Source: CALZFJ01 sp964459845 (GTDB taxonomy: Bacteria; Bacteroidota; Bacteroidia; Bacteroidales; Muribaculaceae). From it: DNA of 64,000 bases. The notes under the pieces are model-generated. The model saw only the letters and a list, made by a program, of their open reading frames with translations. It did not search any database and was not told where the DNA came from. The position numbers and the translations under genes were made by a program. Of the stretch, positions 18,849 through 26,830 are shown piece after piece; within the stretch, counting starts at the first letter, position 1, and the number at the start of each line of letters is the position of its first letter. The stretch lies in contig CAYWOC010000004.1 in assembly GCA_964459845.1 (NCBI GenBank), positions 77,341 to 141,340 of the forward strand. Direction: 5' to 3'.

Positions 18849-20510
18849 ATGATGAAAGAAAATATTACTGAGATATATGAGCGCAGTTTCAAGGAAAACT
18901 GGGATTTGCCGGCTCTCACCGATTATATCGACGGCAAAACGATGAACTACTCCGACTTTGCGAAAGAAGTGGCACGGCTGCATGTGCTGTTTCGCCAATG
19001 CAAAGTGAAACGCGGTGACAAGATTGCCCTTATAGGAAAAAACACATCCACTTGGGTCACTGTGTTTATCGGCACCATCACCTATGGAGCTATCATAGTG
19101 CCTATTTTGCAAGAGTTCAACCCTCACGATGTTCAGCACATCGTGAACCACTCCGAAGCCACAATGTTATTCTCGAGCAGTGCCATCTGGGACAATCTTG
19201 AACTCGACAAGATGCCCAATCTGCGTGGTGTGATTTCGCTCGACGACCGCCACCTGCTTGCCGAACGCGATGGCGAGACAATCGGGGCGTGTCTGCGACA
19301 GCTTAGCCGCAAATTCCGTTCTGTATATAACAAGGGTTTCAGCCCGGAATGTGTGCATTACCAGCCGCTTGACAACGACAAGGTGCTTGTGTTGAACTAC
19401 ACATCAGGCACCACAGGCTTCAGCAAGGGTGTGATGCTCACAGGCAACAACCTCGCCGGCAATGTGGTGTTCGGAATCAACTCCAAGCTGCACCGACGCG
19501 GCACACGCTGCGTGTCGTTTCTGCCGCTGGCACACGCCTACGGCTGTGCATTCGATATGCTCGTGCCACTTGCTGTAGGCTCGCACATTACCCTGCTCGG
19601 CAAGATTCCTTCACCGAAAATTTTGCTTAAAGCGATGGGGGAAATCCGTCCCGACCTTATTATATGTGTGCCGCTCATTCTTGAAAAAATCTACCGCAAG
19701 CAGATTGTGCCGATGCTATCCCGTCGAGTGATGCGTTGGACACTCGCCATACCATTCCTCGACCGCCAAATCTACGGTCAAATCCGCAAAAAACTTGTGG
19801 ATGCTTTTGGCGGAAGATTCGAGCAGGTGATTGTGGGCGGCGCACCTCTCAACGCCGAGGTTGAAGATTTCCTATATAAAATAGGATTCCCTTTCACTGT
19901 GGGCTACGGAATGACCGAATGCGCGCCTCTGATAAGCTATACCCACTGGAAGGAATTTGTGCCGCACTCTTCGGGAAGAATCTTGCCAGGCATAATGGAG
20001 GTGAGCATCGACTCCGATGATCCTCAAAACATCGCAGGCGAAATCCGCGTGAAAGGCGAAAATGTGATGAAAGGATATTATAAAAACCCGGAAGCCACAA
20101 AAGCCGTATTGAGCGACGATGGATGGCTGAGCACCGGCGATGTGGGAGTGTGCAGCACTGACGGCACTATCACCATACGCGGCCGCTCGAAGACTATGCT
20201 GCTATCGGCCAACGGACAAAACATCTACCCCGAAGAGATTGAAGCCAAGCTCAACAATATGCCATACGTCATGGAAAGTCTTGTAGTTGAACGTGAAGGG
20301 AAACTGGTGGCGCTCGTATATCCCGATTTCGACGCTATGGATGCCACAGGCGTGAGCAACGACCGCCTGCCCGAGACAATGGAGGTGATACGCAAAGATT
20401 TGAATGAAATTGTAGCCCCCTATGAGCGCATCTCACGGATACAGGTTATCGCCAACGAGTTTGAAAAAACACCTAAGCGCAGCATCAAGCGATATTTGTA
20501 TAATAATTAA
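18849..20510 (+). CDS. AMP-dependent long-chain fatty acid-CoA ligase
   Basis: A 553-residue ANL-superfamily adenylate-forming enzyme that activates fatty acids to acyl-CoA (or acyl-AMP). The P-loop-like motif Y-T-S-G-T-T-G-F-S-K-G lies at about 182-193, the A5 motif G-Y-G-M-T-E at about 352, the A7 motif W-L-S-T-G-D at about 425, and the A8/A10 region R-G-R-S-K and K-R-S-I-K-R at the C-terminus with the catalytic Lys. Cytosolic or membrane-associated. It is preceded by its own promoter and stands alone. Confidence 0.92.
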   Translation: MMKENITEIYERSFKENWDLPALTDYIDGKTMNYSDFAKEVARLHVLFRQCKVKRGDKIALIGKNTSTWVTVFIGTITYGAIIVPILQEFNPHDVQHIVNHSEATMLFSSSAIWDNLELDKMPNLRGVISLDDRHLLAERDGETIGACLRQLSRKFRSVYNKGFSPECVHYQPLDNDKVLVLNYTSGTTGFSKGVMLTGNNLAGNVVFGINSKLHRRGTRCVSFLPLAHAYGCAFDMLVPLAVGSHITLLGKIPSPKILLKAMGEIRPDLIICVPLILEKIYRKQIVPMLSRRVMRWTLAIPFLDRQIYGQIRKKLVDAFGGRFEQVIVGGAPLNAEVEDFLYKIGFPFTVGYGMTECAPLISYTHWKEFVPHSSGRILPGIMEVSIDSDDPQNIAGEIRVKGENVMKGYYKNPEATKAVLSDDGWLSTGDVGVCSTDGTITIRGRSKTMLLSANGQNIYPEEIEAKLNNMPYVMESLVVEREGKLVALVYPDFDAMDATGVSNDRLPETMEVIRKDLNEIVAPYERISRIQVIANEFEKTPKRSIKRYLYNN

Positions 20511-20688
20511 TCGGTTATGTGTAATATTGCAAGGCTGAAGTGAAAATAATGTTAAAAGCTGAACATTTATATATTTATTACATGGTGATTTTCAAATCAT
20601 TACATATTTTATCAATAAAAAAGATGGCTTGAGCAATAAAATTTTCCGAAAAAATGTTTGTATATCACATTTTTGTTATAACTTTGCA

Positions 20689-20696
20689 GTGTTTTT
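20689..20696 (+). promoter_or_regulatory. -7 element for the small lipoprotein gene
   Basis: TAACTTTG followed by C lies 44 bases upstream of the ATG at 20740. Bases 20511-20688 are AT-rich and hold no other feature I can name. Confidence 0.55.
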
Positions 20697-20739
20697 GAAG
20701 CATAAAAATATTGTTTTATTATTTTAAAATTAAACGAAA

Positions 20740-20919
20740 ATGAAAAAGTTAGTTTTATTACTTGCTGTTGTATTTAGTGTATCATTGTTCTCTTGCGGTG
20801 GTGCAAAGAACGCTGACGCTAACGCTGATTCTGCTGCTGTTGATTCAGCTGCAATCGAAGCTGTTGATTCTGTAGCTGCTGATACAGTTGCTGCTGATAC
20901 TGCTGCAGTTGTTAAATAA
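20740..20919 (+). CDS. Tiny Ala/Asp-rich lipoprotein
   Basis: A 59-residue open frame: M-K-K-L-V start, hydrophobic segment, lipobox L-F-S-C at about 16-19, then a tail made almost only of Ala, Asp, Val and Ser with repeating units such as V-D-S-A-A and A-A-D-T. After lipidation about 40 acidic, probably disordered residues remain. A consensus promoter lies just upstream and a strong terminator just downstream, so this is a complete, probably highly expressed, single-gene unit, comparable in style to small abundant outer-membrane lipoproteins. Confidence 0.8.
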   Translation: MKKLVLLLAVVFSVSLFSCGGAKNADANADSAAVDSAAIEAVDSVAADTVAADTAAVVK

Positions 20920-20943
20920 TTTTAGCAAGTAACTAAAGAGTTT

Positions 20944-20981
20944 GAAGCTGCTTTCCTCGATAGAGGGAAACAGCTTTTTTT
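20944..20981 (+). terminator. Rho-independent terminator of the small lipoprotein gene
   Basis: The stem AAGCTG-C-TTTCCTC pairs with GAGGGAAA-CAGCTT around a GATA loop and runs into seven Ts. It separates the lipoprotein gene from the DUF4384 gene. Confidence 0.85.
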
Positions 20982-21006
20982 GTATCAAAAAAACGACACA
21001 TCTCTT

Positions 21007-21912
21007 ATGAAAAGGTTTACCATATTCTCGCTGATGCTCTCGGCCATTGCACTAAGCTCATTTGCACAAAAAGTGAAGAGCATTGAAGGCGAATACACCT
21101 ATATGCAGCCTTCCGACGAAAGCCTTGAGATGGCAAAGATTAAGGCTGTGCAAAAAGCCCAGATTTCAGCCATAGCACAAAACTTCGGCACGACGGTAGT
21201 GAGCAAAAGCGTGATTAATGCCGACAACTCAAAGATTTCATACACCCGACTTGGCGAGAATGAAGTGAAAGGCGAATGGGTGGGAAACACTCGTGAGCCT
21301 CAATTTGAATATCTGATGGATTCTGCCACCGGCCGATGCATCATAAAAGTGAGAGTGTGGTTCAAGGCAAGGGAGATAGTATCTAAAGCCGTGGAAGTGG
21401 AGACAGCTCTGCTGCGCAACGGCACTTCGCTCAGGAACGAGGACGACACATTCATCTCAGGCGACCAGATGTACCTTTATTTCAAATCGCCAGCCGACGG
21501 TTATCTTGCGGTGTATGAGATGGGAGAAAATGATGTGGCAAGCAGATTGCTGCCATATAGCCGCAGCCGTATGAATTCCTACCGTGTGGAGAAGAACAAG
21601 GAATATGTAATCTTTTCGCCGAAGCATCTTTATAACGGTGAGCAAAAGAACGATGTGGACGAAATAGTGTTCACGGCAGCGAAGAACGTGGAGAGCGACA
21701 GGATATGCGTGCTGTTCTCGCCCAACGAGTTTTATTGCCCCACCGACACCGACGGAGGAAGCATATCGGGCGAAAAAGTGGGGTTGAGCGGAAAGTTGCA
21801 GTTGCCAAGGCAGCTACCATTCGACAAATTCCAGAGATGGCTCACCGACAACCGGCTGAAAGACGTGCAGCTACGCTATGTGCCTATCGACATAGAAATA
21901 CACAGAAAATAA
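21007..21912 (+). CDS. Exported DUF4384-type protein
   Basis: The ATG at 21007 gives a protein of about 301 residues with a signal peptide ending S-S-F-A-Q. An upstream in-frame TTG at 20980 lies inside the terminator T tract and is not a credible start. The N-terminal mature part (about 25-105) has the helix M-A-K-I-K-A-V-Q-K-A-Q-I-S-A-I-A found in LPP20/TraN-like lipoprotein domains. The second half (about 130-270) contains the G-D-x-M-Y-L-Y-F-K-S-P-A-D-G-Y-L-A-V-Y signature of DUF4384. The gene is convergent with the LPP20-like/transglutaminase-like pair, suggesting a related envelope role. Confidence 0.8.
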   Translation: MKRFTIFSLMLSAIALSSFAQKVKSIEGEYTYMQPSDESLEMAKIKAVQKAQISAIAQNFGTTVVSKSVINADNSKISYTRLGENEVKGEWVGNTREPQFEYLMDSATGRCIIKVRVWFKAREIVSKAVEVETALLRNGTSLRNEDDTFISGDQMYLYFKSPADGYLAVYEMGENDVASRLLPYSRSRMNSYRVEKNKEYVIFSPKHLYNGEQKNDVDEIVFTAAKNVESDRICVLFSPNEFYCPTDTDGGSISGEKVGLSGKLQLPRQLPFDKFQRWLTDNRLKDVQLRYVPIDIEIHRK

Positions 21913-21985
21913 TACGCAACAACGGCGCAAGAGTCATCCCGACCATTGCGCCGTTCATTTTCCAAATAAAAACTTTCAAGAAAAA

Positions 21986-23731
21986 TTATTTTACTAATAC
22001 CATTATTGCTTCTTTATTATTCATCCCACGCATCGTTATGCCCACTCCGGCATAATATATTGTGGCATCGCAAATGGTGTAGCGCCGACCGCTGGTCTCA
22101 ATGTAGTCGCCAGCCACAGGCTCGCTGAAGCACACCGCCGAAGCCAGATGCCCGGGATAGTAAATAAGGGCAGTCGGCAATCCGAGCAAATCGCGCACTA
22201 TGCGCGTGAGCAGAATAGCGTGGTCCTCGCAGTCGCTGTATGGATAAAAAAGCGTCTCATCGGGGAAGAACGCACGGTCGTAGCCCCAAATCTTGTCGTC
22301 ATATCCATATTCGAATGTCTCAATCATATCCATGATTATATCAACTGCCGCCTTTTGGCTCTTGCCTTTTATGGCTGCCCGTATGGCAGGATATACCGTC
22401 TCGGTGGCGAGATGGCTCATTGGAGCCATCGCATAATAGCCCCATTTTGAATACGAATCCCCTTCGGTGAGCGGTGCCGGATATGTGTTGTAGAAGTCAA
22501 TCAGGTTTTTGTTGATCTTATAGTCAAACTTTATCGACGGATAAGAATGCAACTGCAACTTCAAGTCGCGTACCTGATTCTCGGCAAACCGAGGCTCTTC
22601 GGAGATATACAGCGACATCGACTTCTCCTTAGGCATGGCATAATCGCACACATAGTATCTGTTGTCGCCGTCCTTAGGCGCACCTATCACATAGTAGCGC
22701 GTTTTGCTGTCATTTTGCAGCGTTATATATGGGCGGTCGATCATATGCTGGTCGCAAGCCACTAAATTATAGAGTTTGTCGGCTGTGTCGAAAGCATATC
22801 TCACCTTGTAGCCCGACATACAGAACAGATAGCCGGTGAGCAATGTAGCCTCATTGGTGTCCTTTCCAAGGAAGGCTTCACCAAGTGCAGTCAAAGCTTG
22901 AAGATAAGCCCAGTCGCACAGATGATACTGCTCGCGCATATCAAGGCACTGCTGAAGCACAAGATTATAAGTGTCGTTGTCGGCAATCTCCTGTATGGCA
23001 TCAGCCACACTATAATTGTCGCTGCCATCAATCTTGAACCGGCAATCATCGTCAAGGCTCACTCCCACCTCAGTGCCAAAAAATGTATATTTCAGCGTCA
23101 ATTCAGGCTCTTCATCCTCATCAGGAATGATTATCGGCACAAATGGCTGCGGCTTTATGTCGGGAGAGATTTTCGGTATCTCCACAATCTCCTTCACCTT
23201 TATCTTTCCGATAGGAGCTTTGTAGCCGTTGTCGCGAGGCTTCGGCTCTTCTTTCGGAGCTACTTCCTGCTTAGGGTCTTCTTTAGGGGGCACCTCTTTT
23301 TGAGGTTCTTCTTTTGGTACAACCTCCAGTTTCGGCTTCTCATCAGGTGTCACCACGGGTTTGGGATTTTCTTTCGGAGAAGGATTGTCATTCAATATTA
23401 TAGGACCTATGGAATTGTCCTTAGGCTTTGGGGCGGCAGGCTTCGACTTCAGACCCAGCCATGGCTTCTTTATAGCCTCAACATAGTCGGCAATAACGCT
23501 GTCGCGATACTCTACATACCGCCTGATGGCTTCATCGCGCGCATCGTCGTAGCCGCTTTTTGCCCGCTTGGTGTATTCAGCGAACGTCAGCGTGTCATTG
23601 TCCATCATCTCAGCCATGCGGTTCTTGAAGTTGCCCGATGCGGAAGATGCCCCCACACGACGCTGTGCGATGACCGATGTCGAGACAATCCCGACAGCCA
23701 ATATTGCTATTATTGATTTTAAGCCTTTCAT
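21986..23731 (-). CDS. Exported transglutaminase-like protein with Pro/Glu/Lys-rich linker
   Basis: A 581-residue protein with a signal peptide (ending S-V-I-A-Q). Residues about 95-190 are a low-complexity linker of repeated P-K-E-E-P/P-K-P units, likely extended through the envelope. The C-terminal part (about 480-570) has the papain-like/transglutaminase triad pattern: Cys in Y-S-D-C-E-D-H-A, His in Y-P-G-H-L-A, Asp in I-C-D-A-T. It could be a protease or crosslinking enzyme of the periplasm. Its ATG overlaps the stop of the LPP20-like gene by one base (TAATG), so the two are translationally coupled. Confidence 0.78.
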   Translation of the reverse strand: MKGLKSIIAILAVGIVSTSVIAQRRVGASSASGNFKNRMAEMMDNDTLTFAEYTKRAKSGYDDARDEAIRRYVEYRDSVIADYVEAIKKPWLGLKSKPAAPKPKDNSIGPIILNDNPSPKENPKPVVTPDEKPKLEVVPKEEPQKEVPPKEDPKQEVAPKEEPKPRDNGYKAPIGKIKVKEIVEIPKISPDIKPQPFVPIIIPDEDEEPELTLKYTFFGTEVGVSLDDDCRFKIDGSDNYSVADAIQEIADNDTYNLVLQQCLDMREQYHLCDWAYLQALTALGEAFLGKDTNEATLLTGYLFCMSGYKVRYAFDTADKLYNLVACDQHMIDRPYITLQNDSKTRYYVIGAPKDGDNRYYVCDYAMPKEKSMSLYISEEPRFAENQVRDLKLQLHSYPSIKFDYKINKNLIDFYNTYPAPLTEGDSYSKWGYYAMAPMSHLATETVYPAIRAAIKGKSQKAAVDIIMDMIETFEYGYDDKIWGYDRAFFPDETLFYPYSDCEDHAILLTRIVRDLLGLPTALIYYPGHLASAVCFSEPVAGDYIETSGRRYTICDATIYYAGVGITMRGMNNKEAIMVLVK

Positions 23732-24381
23732 TATTTATCCCAGCCCTGCTCGTCGAGCTTCTTCACAATCTCGTCGCCACGCTTCTTCAAGTCTTCGCGT
23801 ATGGCGCGTTTAGCAGCCTTCACACCCTGTTCGCGGTCGGCAGCCACACTGATTTGCACTATATAGCCGCCACCTTTTATCTCTTTATGGATTTCCGTCA
23901 CAAGTATTGTCTGCGACAAGTTCTGCGACACCAAGCTGCGCACGCCCTTCGAGGTTTGAAGCACTGAAGCCACAGTCTCACCCTGCTCGTTGCCAAGAAT
24001 ACTCTTAGCCTCGGCTGTGATTGATGTCTCAAACTGGCTTGCCACATCGAGGCGAGCAAGCTCCATTGCCTGCATTCGTGCCGCATCATAATATTGAGCT
24101 TCCGACTGACCTCGACCCACGGCATACTTGCTAAGCCCATTGGCATCCACTTCTTTCTGGAAATAGATGGCACGCTGTAGCTGCTCTGCCATAGGCATTG
24201 CGCCGAAGGCTACCTTCCAGCCCTCTTTCTCATATTTTTTAGCCTGCTTTTTCACTTCTTTGGTAGGCTTATACTCAACTTTTACATTATTTGAAAACAA
24301 TTGTGGAGCAGCAGTCACGAAAGTCGCACCCATAGCCACAGATAGAGCTATAACAATAGCCGAAAGTTTTGAAATTTTCAT
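23731..24381 (-). CDS. LPP20-like exported protein
   Basis: About 216 residues from the ATG at 24381; a start at 24396 adds five residues before the signal segment and is less likely. The signal peptide ends T-A-A-P. The mature part has the helix-strand pattern of LPP20-type domains: Y-Y-D-A-A-R-M-Q-A-M-E-L-A-R-L-D-V-A, then strands including I-H-K-E-I-K-G-G-G-Y-I-V-Q-I-S-V, and a charged C-terminal helix. No lipobox is visible. First gene of a two-gene operon with the transglutaminase-like protein. Confidence 0.75.
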   Translation of the reverse strand: MKISKLSAIVIALSVAMGATFVTAAPQLFSNNVKVEYKPTKEVKKQAKKYEKEGWKVAFGAMPMAEQLQRAIYFQKEVDANGLSKYAVGRGQSEAQYYDAARMQAMELARLDVASQFETSITAEAKSILGNEQGETVASVLQTSKGVRSLVSQNLSQTILVTEIHKEIKGGGYIVQISVAADREQGVKAAKRAIREDLKKRGDEIVKKLDEQGWDK

Positions 24382-24492
24382 ACGCGATAAAAGCATTAAT
24401 TATATTATTACTCGATTTTTTGCTTTGATTTATGTCATACAATATTCATCACATAGCCACACCGCCTCAGCCGGCACAGCAAGCTTGCAGTA

Positions 24493-24521
24493 TGCAATTA
24501 TTTTTCACAAAAATAATTGCA
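24493..24521. repeat. Perfect 13-bp AT-rich palindrome in a divergent intergenic region
   Basis: TGCAATTATTTTT and its exact complement flank a CAC loop. It lies in the 316-base gap between the minus-strand LPP20-like gene and the plus-strand gene at 24713. No T tract follows beyond the arms, so an operator is as likely as a hairpin. The rest of the gap is AT-rich; only the promoter at 24678 stands out. Confidence 0.5.
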
Positions 24522-24677
24522 ATTCTCTTATTCACAAGTAGCTTGCATGTTAAAAAAAGCTAACAAAATCATTGCTTTTCAAGTATCTTTTTGAGCCATA
24601 ATACTCAGCCACACATTCCTATGAAGATTTAGCACAAAATAACACACACTAAACCTATTTTTCTAATTATTTTTCAA

Positions 24678-24685
24678 TACATTTG
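24678..24685 (+). promoter_or_regulatory. -7 element for the gene at 24713
   Basis: TACATTTG, TAnnTTTG consensus, 28 bases before the ATG. Confidence 0.5.
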
Positions 24686-24712
24686 TAAAAACATATCAAA
24701 TTCCATTCAGTA

Positions 24713-26158
24713 ATGTCAAAGAAAAAGAAAGCACAGAACAAGCAAGAGGCATCTATGTCGCCAGAAAAATACATCCGCACAAAAGTCCGCTCACTTGAAA
24801 TAGGCAAATGTTACAGGACAAACGACATTAACGGTGATGGTCTTATTTATGTCGTCATAACAAGAAACCACAATGGCGGGAAAAAAAGCGTTGGGGCATT
24901 TCTCGTTGATGAATATTGTCTCGGAGTGAAGGATGCCTTTTGTAAACTTCGCTTTGACGATGATGATTATGATGCCTTTCTTGACCGATTAACCAACTAT
25001 GCTGATTTGGAGGGAATAAGTTATGAAGAAGCCCACAATCTCGTGTATGGAGCAATTGCGTTTGCCGAAGAGGCTGGTATAAAGCCTTGTTCACAGTTCT
25101 CGCTCGCCAAATATTTTTTGGAAGAGGACACCGATGATATTCCCCTCATTGAATATGAGTTCGGAAAAGATGGCAAGCATTTTCTTGTGGCTAACAACAA
25201 TCTTGAACTGTCGAAATATCTTCCCATACTCAACAAAAACATTCCCGGTCGATTCAAATTTATGGTGATGGAAGATGACGTGAATGAAGATTACTCTCCA
25301 TCAAAAAGAACAACCGAAGAAATATGGGGACAGCCCTACACCTACAAGCACCCAGATTACCCAAAAGAACTTAATTTGGAGAATCCGGAACTCCTCGACA
25401 TTACGGCAAACCCCAAGAATGCCGATTTTCTGACCGATGAGCTTATCGACAAGGTGCTGGCAATGCCTCGTGAAAGCACCCGGCGCGACCTTGAACAGAT
25501 ATTGCTCTACAGCATAGGGCAATCGTGCGACGGAATAACCGAAGAAATGGAGAAAAATGAATTTTCAGCCGTAGTGGGCAACTGCATAATCCTGCTCGGA
25601 GAGGTAGGCAACAGCACAAGCAGCCTTGATGCCGTGCTTGAGACTATGCGTCAGAATGACGAATTTCTTGAGTATCACATCTGCGACTCAGGTGAGGAAA
25701 TTTTCACCCCAGCTATCTACAAACTCGGCAAAGACTGCCTTGACCGTCTGATGGAATTTATGAAAGAAAGCGGATTTATCAACTTTGAGAAATGCTACAT
25801 CGGCACGGCATTGGAAGAATTGGCGCGGCGCGATACCGACCGACGTGAAGAAGTGGAAAAATGGTTCAAAGAGTTCTTCGAGTCAGTAGTTGCCGATTAC
25901 CCTGAAATAGACTACACCAACGCGTCACTAAACGATTTGTTAATATCCAATGCAATCAGTCTGCATTTCACAGAATTGTTGCCTGCGCTAAAGCAGATGT
26001 ATCGTTTTCCAGATTTGATTGACCTATCAGGTTGCGGAAGTTTCTCGACAGTTAAGCGCGACATATCAGATCCAGAATATGACTGTTACGCAGATGCACT
26101 AATCGATGTCCACGAGATATACCACAAGCTAAAGGAATTCGCCGAATACCATAGCTGA
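24713..26158 (+). CDS. Conserved hypothetical cytosolic protein
   Basis: A 481-residue protein that I cannot assign. It starts with a Lys-rich tail (K-K-K-K-A-Q-N-K-Q), has no signal peptide or membrane segment, and is strongly acidic (many D/E runs such as F-D-D-D-D-Y-D). The first about 130 residues have a G-D-G-L-I-Y-V-V-I-T-R strand pattern followed by K-K-S-V-G-A-F-L-V-D-E-Y-C-L-G-V-K-D-A-F, seen in a family of Bacteroidota proteins of unknown function. The C-terminal half is mostly helical and could be a HEAT-like scaffold. It is a single gene with its own promoter, convergent with the PH-like gene. Confidence 0.7.
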   Translation: MSKKKKAQNKQEASMSPEKYIRTKVRSLEIGKCYRTNDINGDGLIYVVITRNHNGGKKSVGAFLVDEYCLGVKDAFCKLRFDDDDYDAFLDRLTNYADLEGISYEEAHNLVYGAIAFAEEAGIKPCSQFSLAKYFLEEDTDDIPLIEYEFGKDGKHFLVANNNLELSKYLPILNKNIPGRFKFMVMEDDVNEDYSPSKRTTEEIWGQPYTYKHPDYPKELNLENPELLDITANPKNADFLTDELIDKVLAMPRESTRRDLEQILLYSIGQSCDGITEEMEKNEFSAVVGNCIILLGEVGNSTSSLDAVLETMRQNDEFLEYHICDSGEEIFTPAIYKLGKDCLDRLMEFMKESGFINFEKCYIGTALEELARRDTDRREEVEKWFKEFFESVVADYPEIDYTNASLNDLLISNAISLHFTELLPALKQMYRFPDLIDLSGCGSFSTVKRDISDPEYDCYADALIDVHEIYHKLKEFAEYHS

Positions 26159-26166
26159 CTTTATAG

Positions 26167-26260
26167 GAGCTGCGAAAACTCATCTCGGATATCCTCGGCA
26201 TCGCCAAGATTGAAGCCGGGCGTGGTATTGCAGCTCACGCACGCCCGGCTTCAATCTTGG
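26167..26260. repeat. 21-bp perfect inverted repeat containing a histidine-kinase-like fragment
   Basis: CCAAGATTGAAGCCGGGCGTG at 26204-26224 is complemented exactly at 26240-26260 across a 15-base loop, so it can form a strong hairpin between convergent genes and may act as a bidirectional terminator although no T tract follows. The plus-strand frame from 26167 reads E-L-R-K-L-I-S-D-I-L-G-I-A-K-I-E-A-G-R, which resembles the end of a HisKA dimerisation helix of a histidine kinase; a TAG sits immediately upstream, so it is at most a remnant. Confidence 0.55.
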
Positions 26261-26263
26261 TCC

Positions 26264-26737
26264 TCACATCTCGACTGAGATGTCGGGATTTATTTCGGTC
26301 AATGTCTTGACAAACATATCTTCGCATCGTGGCGATACTATCACATATTTTCGCTTGCCATAGCACAATCTCAGACGATACATCGACGCAGCGGGCGCGC
26401 TCTCAATGGAGCGTGTCCTTGTGATGCGATACACCGAGCGAATGTCGAGATTAGACTCAAAAAACATGCCGCTGCGAATGTACAGATTATGCCCGTGAAT
26501 CACATAGCGCGTATTGAACATAATATCGCTTACAAACGCCAGCAACGCAACAAACACCGCCGCCATTATCCAATTAAACGACAGCGCAAGATTAGCCGCA
26601 AACGTCACTATGCACACCGCATATATCACGACTGCGATGCCCACACTCACCCTCGACCTGAATGCCCCATAATATCCTATAAATTTTCCCAATATGCCAA
26701 AACAGCGCAAACCGAGAGCAGAATATGCCAAATCCAT
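26264..26737 (-). CDS. Membrane protein with PH-like domain
   Basis: The ATG at 26737 gives about 157 residues; the longer frame to 26791 uses a TTG that lies within the promoter. Two hydrophobic helices (about 31-50 and 54-71) precede a C-terminal domain (about 75-150) with the strand pattern T-R-Y-V-I-H-G-H-N-L-Y-I-R-S-G and I-R-S-V-Y-R-I-T-R-T-R-S, typical of bacterial PH-like (bPH2/YdbT-type) domains. Function unknown. The 5' half and leader exist as a second, dead, inverted copy at 13300-13606. It lies directly downstream of the HincII-type genes on the same strand, but has its own promoter. Confidence 0.72.
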   Translation of the reverse strand: MDLAYSALGLRCFGILGKFIGYYGAFRSRVSVGIAVVIYAVCIVTFAANLALSFNWIMAAVFVALLAFVSDIMFNTRYVIHGHNLYIRSGMFFESNLDIRSVYRITRTRSIESAPAASMYRLRLCYGKRKYVIVSPRCEDMFVKTLTEINPDISVEM

Positions 26738-26772
26738 TTGAGCATTTCTGCCAAGGCGCAGCCTATCTTCTG

Positions 26773-26780
26773 CAAAGATA
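26773..26780 (-). promoter_or_regulatory. -7 element of the PH-like gene inside a short palindrome
   Basis: Minus strand TATCTTTG followed by C, with a TTTA -33-like box about 18 bases upstream, 36 bases before the ATG at 26737. The element is half of the palindrome CTATCTT-(5 bases)-AAGATAG (26763-26781). In the inverted copy at 13353-13371 the same palindrome is present but reversed relative to the gene copy, so its promoter faces the other way. Confidence 0.5.
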
Positions 26781-26830
26781 GCACAAGCCAATCATAGATA
26801 AAAGAGAAAAGCGTTTTTTATTTGATTCGC

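Noticed and set aside
20980..21006. N-terminal extension of the DUF4384 protein from a TTG
   Set aside because: The TTG lies in the terminator T tract of the preceding gene, while the ATG at 21007 begins a perfect signal peptide.
22898..23716. 272-codon plus-strand frame opposite the transglutaminase-like gene
   Set aside because: It arises from the Pro/Glu/Lys repeat linker read in antisense (runs of Leu/Phe/Arg); not gene-like.
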